Below, one piece after another: positions 36,208 through 37,991 of a stretch of 37,991 nt of DNA. Position numbers and translations under genes: made by a program. The stretch lies in the NCBI GenBank assembly GCA_007026445.1, contig VDMD01000189.1, forward strand, positions 1 through 37,991. The letters are read 5' to 3'. The notes beneath the pieces were generated by a model. The model was given only the letters and a program-made list of their open reading frames with translations, did not search any database and had not been told where the DNA came from. The stretch comes from Schizophyllum amplum. Taxonomy: Eukaryota > Basidiomycota > Agaricomycetes > Agaricales > Schizophyllaceae. Positions within the stretch are counted from its first letter, which is position 1; every line of letters starts with the position of its first letter.

Positions 36208-37092
36208 GCCCGAGCCCGCAGCCTTCGGTGATAAACTCGGATAGGGCTTGAATCACGTACTCTATTGTGTGGCGCGACGCTGTCTCACGCAGACAAGGCC
36301 CATTCCCGTGTTAGCGCGTCCATATGTAACAAGGGCGTGTCCATCACAAAGCCAATGCAAGGGCACAAATGCGAAGAATAAAACGAAGCGCTAGCGGATC
36401 GTCGTTAGACATATGACGACGGACATTGGCTCGGCGGTCCGAGAAGACAATAAGGGGGGTTGTGGAGGACCGGGCTCATGCCGGCTGAGACACAGTTGCG
36501 ACGCTGGATCGTTGTCGCACCCGGGAGGACCCTGAGAACACGCTGAATTTTGAGCGCGTAATGAACAAGGCAGCGCTGAGGCTAGACTCCCGCGGTGGAG
36601 TTGCGGCAGGTTGCGGCCATTGACAGCGTCGCCCATCGACGTTCAATCAGACTATCGTATTGATGACCAGTTGAGCGTGTCGCCTGGTTCTTGAGCGGTG
36701 ACACGACAGGAGTCCTGCGGTGGGCAGGGAACGAACGGATGTCGAAAGATCGTCCATGCATTCGCAAGTACGCGGGGCCTTTAATTGAGTGTTTTTGAAC
36801 GTCGACGAGTTTAGCCCTTCATTGCGCCGGTCCGCATGAAGGACAAACGGAAGAGCTCGCGAACGATGATGGCGAGGGAGATGAAGGAACGAGGAGGAGG
36901 ACAACCGTCACTCAAGTCAGGTGATGATGATAAACGTGCCCCGGCTGTAGGTCGGCGACGAAGGCCGACCGGCCGATTCGGGAGTCGGACCGATGGCTGC
37001 CTGTGCGAGTCACTGCATCATGGGTTCAGCACCTGTTATTTATTTGCAGCTCTTGACTCGAGCACTTGACGACCTTGCTTCTGACGCCCATC
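36208..37092. other. Intergenic region between divergent genes
   Basis: This separates the O-methyltransferase (minus) from LEU4 (plus). I see no coding signal. The last 90 bp carry two Gcn4-like sites, annotated separately, and an AT-rich TTATTTATTT near 37036. Confidence 0.5.
37007..37059 (+). promoter_or_regulatory. Two Gcn4/Cpc1-like sites before LEU4
   Basis: GAGTCA at 37007-37012 and TGACTC at 37054-37059 carry the core of the Gcn4/Cpc1 site. They lie 34-86 bp before the LEU4 start. General amino-acid control of leucine synthesis is well known in fungi; control at these sites is inferred. Confidence 0.45.
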
Positions 37093-37991
37093 ATGCCTAT
37101 GCTGTGAGTGCCAGCAGAAGAATTAATGCCCAAGTAACTGACGGTCCCCAGCGCCGATCCCTCTCAAAAGTACCGCCCCTACACTCCGCTTAATATCCCG
37201 GATCGCAAATGGCCATCCAAAACGCATACTAAGGCGCCTATATGGCTGTCCACCGACCTGCGAGACGGCAACCAGGCCCTCGCAAACCCGATGACAATTG
37301 AGCAAAAGACTCTCTTCTTCAAGCAGCTCGTCAAGTCTGGTGTGAAGGAGATCGAGGTCGCCTACCCCGCAGCCAGCGACACGGACTTCAGCTTCGTCCG
37401 AGGTCTCATCGAGAAGAAGGAGGTGCCGGATGATGTATGGCTGCAGGTACGTGTCCTGCGCTGCTCATGATCCCCGCTGACGGTGCAGTAAGCGCAGGTC
37501 TTGACCCCTGCCCGTGAAGACTTGATCAAGCGGACCATCGACTCCGTCGCAGGCTGCAAGCAGGCCATTCTCCACATGTACAACGCAACGTCCCCTCTCT
37601 TCCGCGATGTAGTCTTCCGCAATTCAAAGGAGAAGACGATCGAGCTTGCCGTGCGCCACACCAAAATCGTACGCCAGCTGACGGAGGAGTGCACCGCGAA
37701 GCACGGCACCAAGTTCAGATACGAATATAGCCCTGAGACGTTTACCCAGACGGAGCCTGACTTCGCCATCGAGGTTTGCGAGGCGGTCAAGGCAGCGTGG
37801 GGGAAGGCCGGCACCGGAGAGGACAGGATTGTCTTCAACTTGCCAGCAACGGTAGAGATCGCGCCACCGAACCACTACGCCGATCAGGTAATCATCTTGC
37901 CTCATTCAATCAATCTACAATCAAATTGCTCATTGTCTACAGATCGAGAACTTCTGTCGCAAGATTTCCGAGCGCGAGAAGGTCATCGTCA
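37093..37991 (+). CDS. LEU4: 2-Isopropylmalate synthase, 5' part
   Basis: First committed enzyme of leucine synthesis: acetyl-CoA + 2-oxoisovalerate to 2-isopropylmalate. Exons 37093-37103, 37152-37446, 37498-37887 and 37943 to the window edge give the first 248 residues; the gene runs on. The N-terminus [20 protein letters not shown] and the TIM-barrel motifs are typical: [16 protein letters not shown] (metal-binding Asp), [43 protein letters not shown] and [18 protein letters not shown]. These fit the long fungal LeuA class. The first exon is only 11 nt (M-P-M plus two bases); it is supported by a clean GTGAGT...CCCCAG intron and correct phase. No separate targeting peptide is evident, so the mature form could be cytosolic or use an alternative start (not decidable here). 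Confidence 0.95.

Overview
The window is nuclear DNA of a filamentous basidiomycete, most likely an agaricomycete and perhaps a polypore (inference). It shows dense genes on both strands, nearly every one split by introns of about 40-70 bp with GTGCGT/GTAAGT-type donors, GC-rich third codon positions, TATA boxes 60-120 bp before several starts, and a typical fungal gene set. Exon joins were worked out by eye from splice signals, reading frame and family similarity. No tRNA, rRNA, CRISPR array or bacterial-type operon was seen.

Layout. 1-9.4 kb: the 3' end of a PAC1/LIS1 WD40 gene, two divergent paralogous RING / coiled-coil / C-terminal membrane-anchor genes about 3 kb apart, and a seven-exon gene of unknown function. 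9.4-13.7 kb: a gene-free island holding two diverged copies of a short repeat whose hairpin arms have co-varied, a 454-bp TA-flanked inverted-repeat element (MITE), and a cluster of palindromes and direct repeats. 13.7-29 kb: a conserved housekeeping block with an F-box protein, MCM7 head-to-head with a DNMT1-type DNA methyltransferase (169 bp between start codons), ATG9 convergent with the methyltransferase, and a cis-prenyltransferase (RER2). 29-34 kb: two tandem SWIM plus RING/PHD-like zinc-finger genes with matching exon structure, the first damaged at its 3' end. 34.5-36.1 kb: a heavily frameshifted O-methyltransferase. 37.1 kb to the end: the 5' part of a 2-isopropylmalate synthase gene (LEU4).

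How they fit together. MCM7 and the maintenance-type methyltransferase both act at replication forks, and their shared short promoter suggests S-phase co-expression (inference). ATG9 (autophagy scramblase), RER2 (dolichol synthesis), PAC1 (dynein regulation) and LEU4 (leucine synthesis) are ordinary core genes. The two paralogous zinc-finger pairs, RING-TM and SWIM-RING, are the less familiar protein families; both look like candidate ubiquitin ligases. Single-base frame breaks are concentrated in a few places (PAC1, possibly the first RING-TM gene, the 3' end of the first SWIM gene, the O-methyltransferase), while about 14 kb of neighbouring coding sequence is flawless. Either those loci are decaying or the consensus is locally poor.
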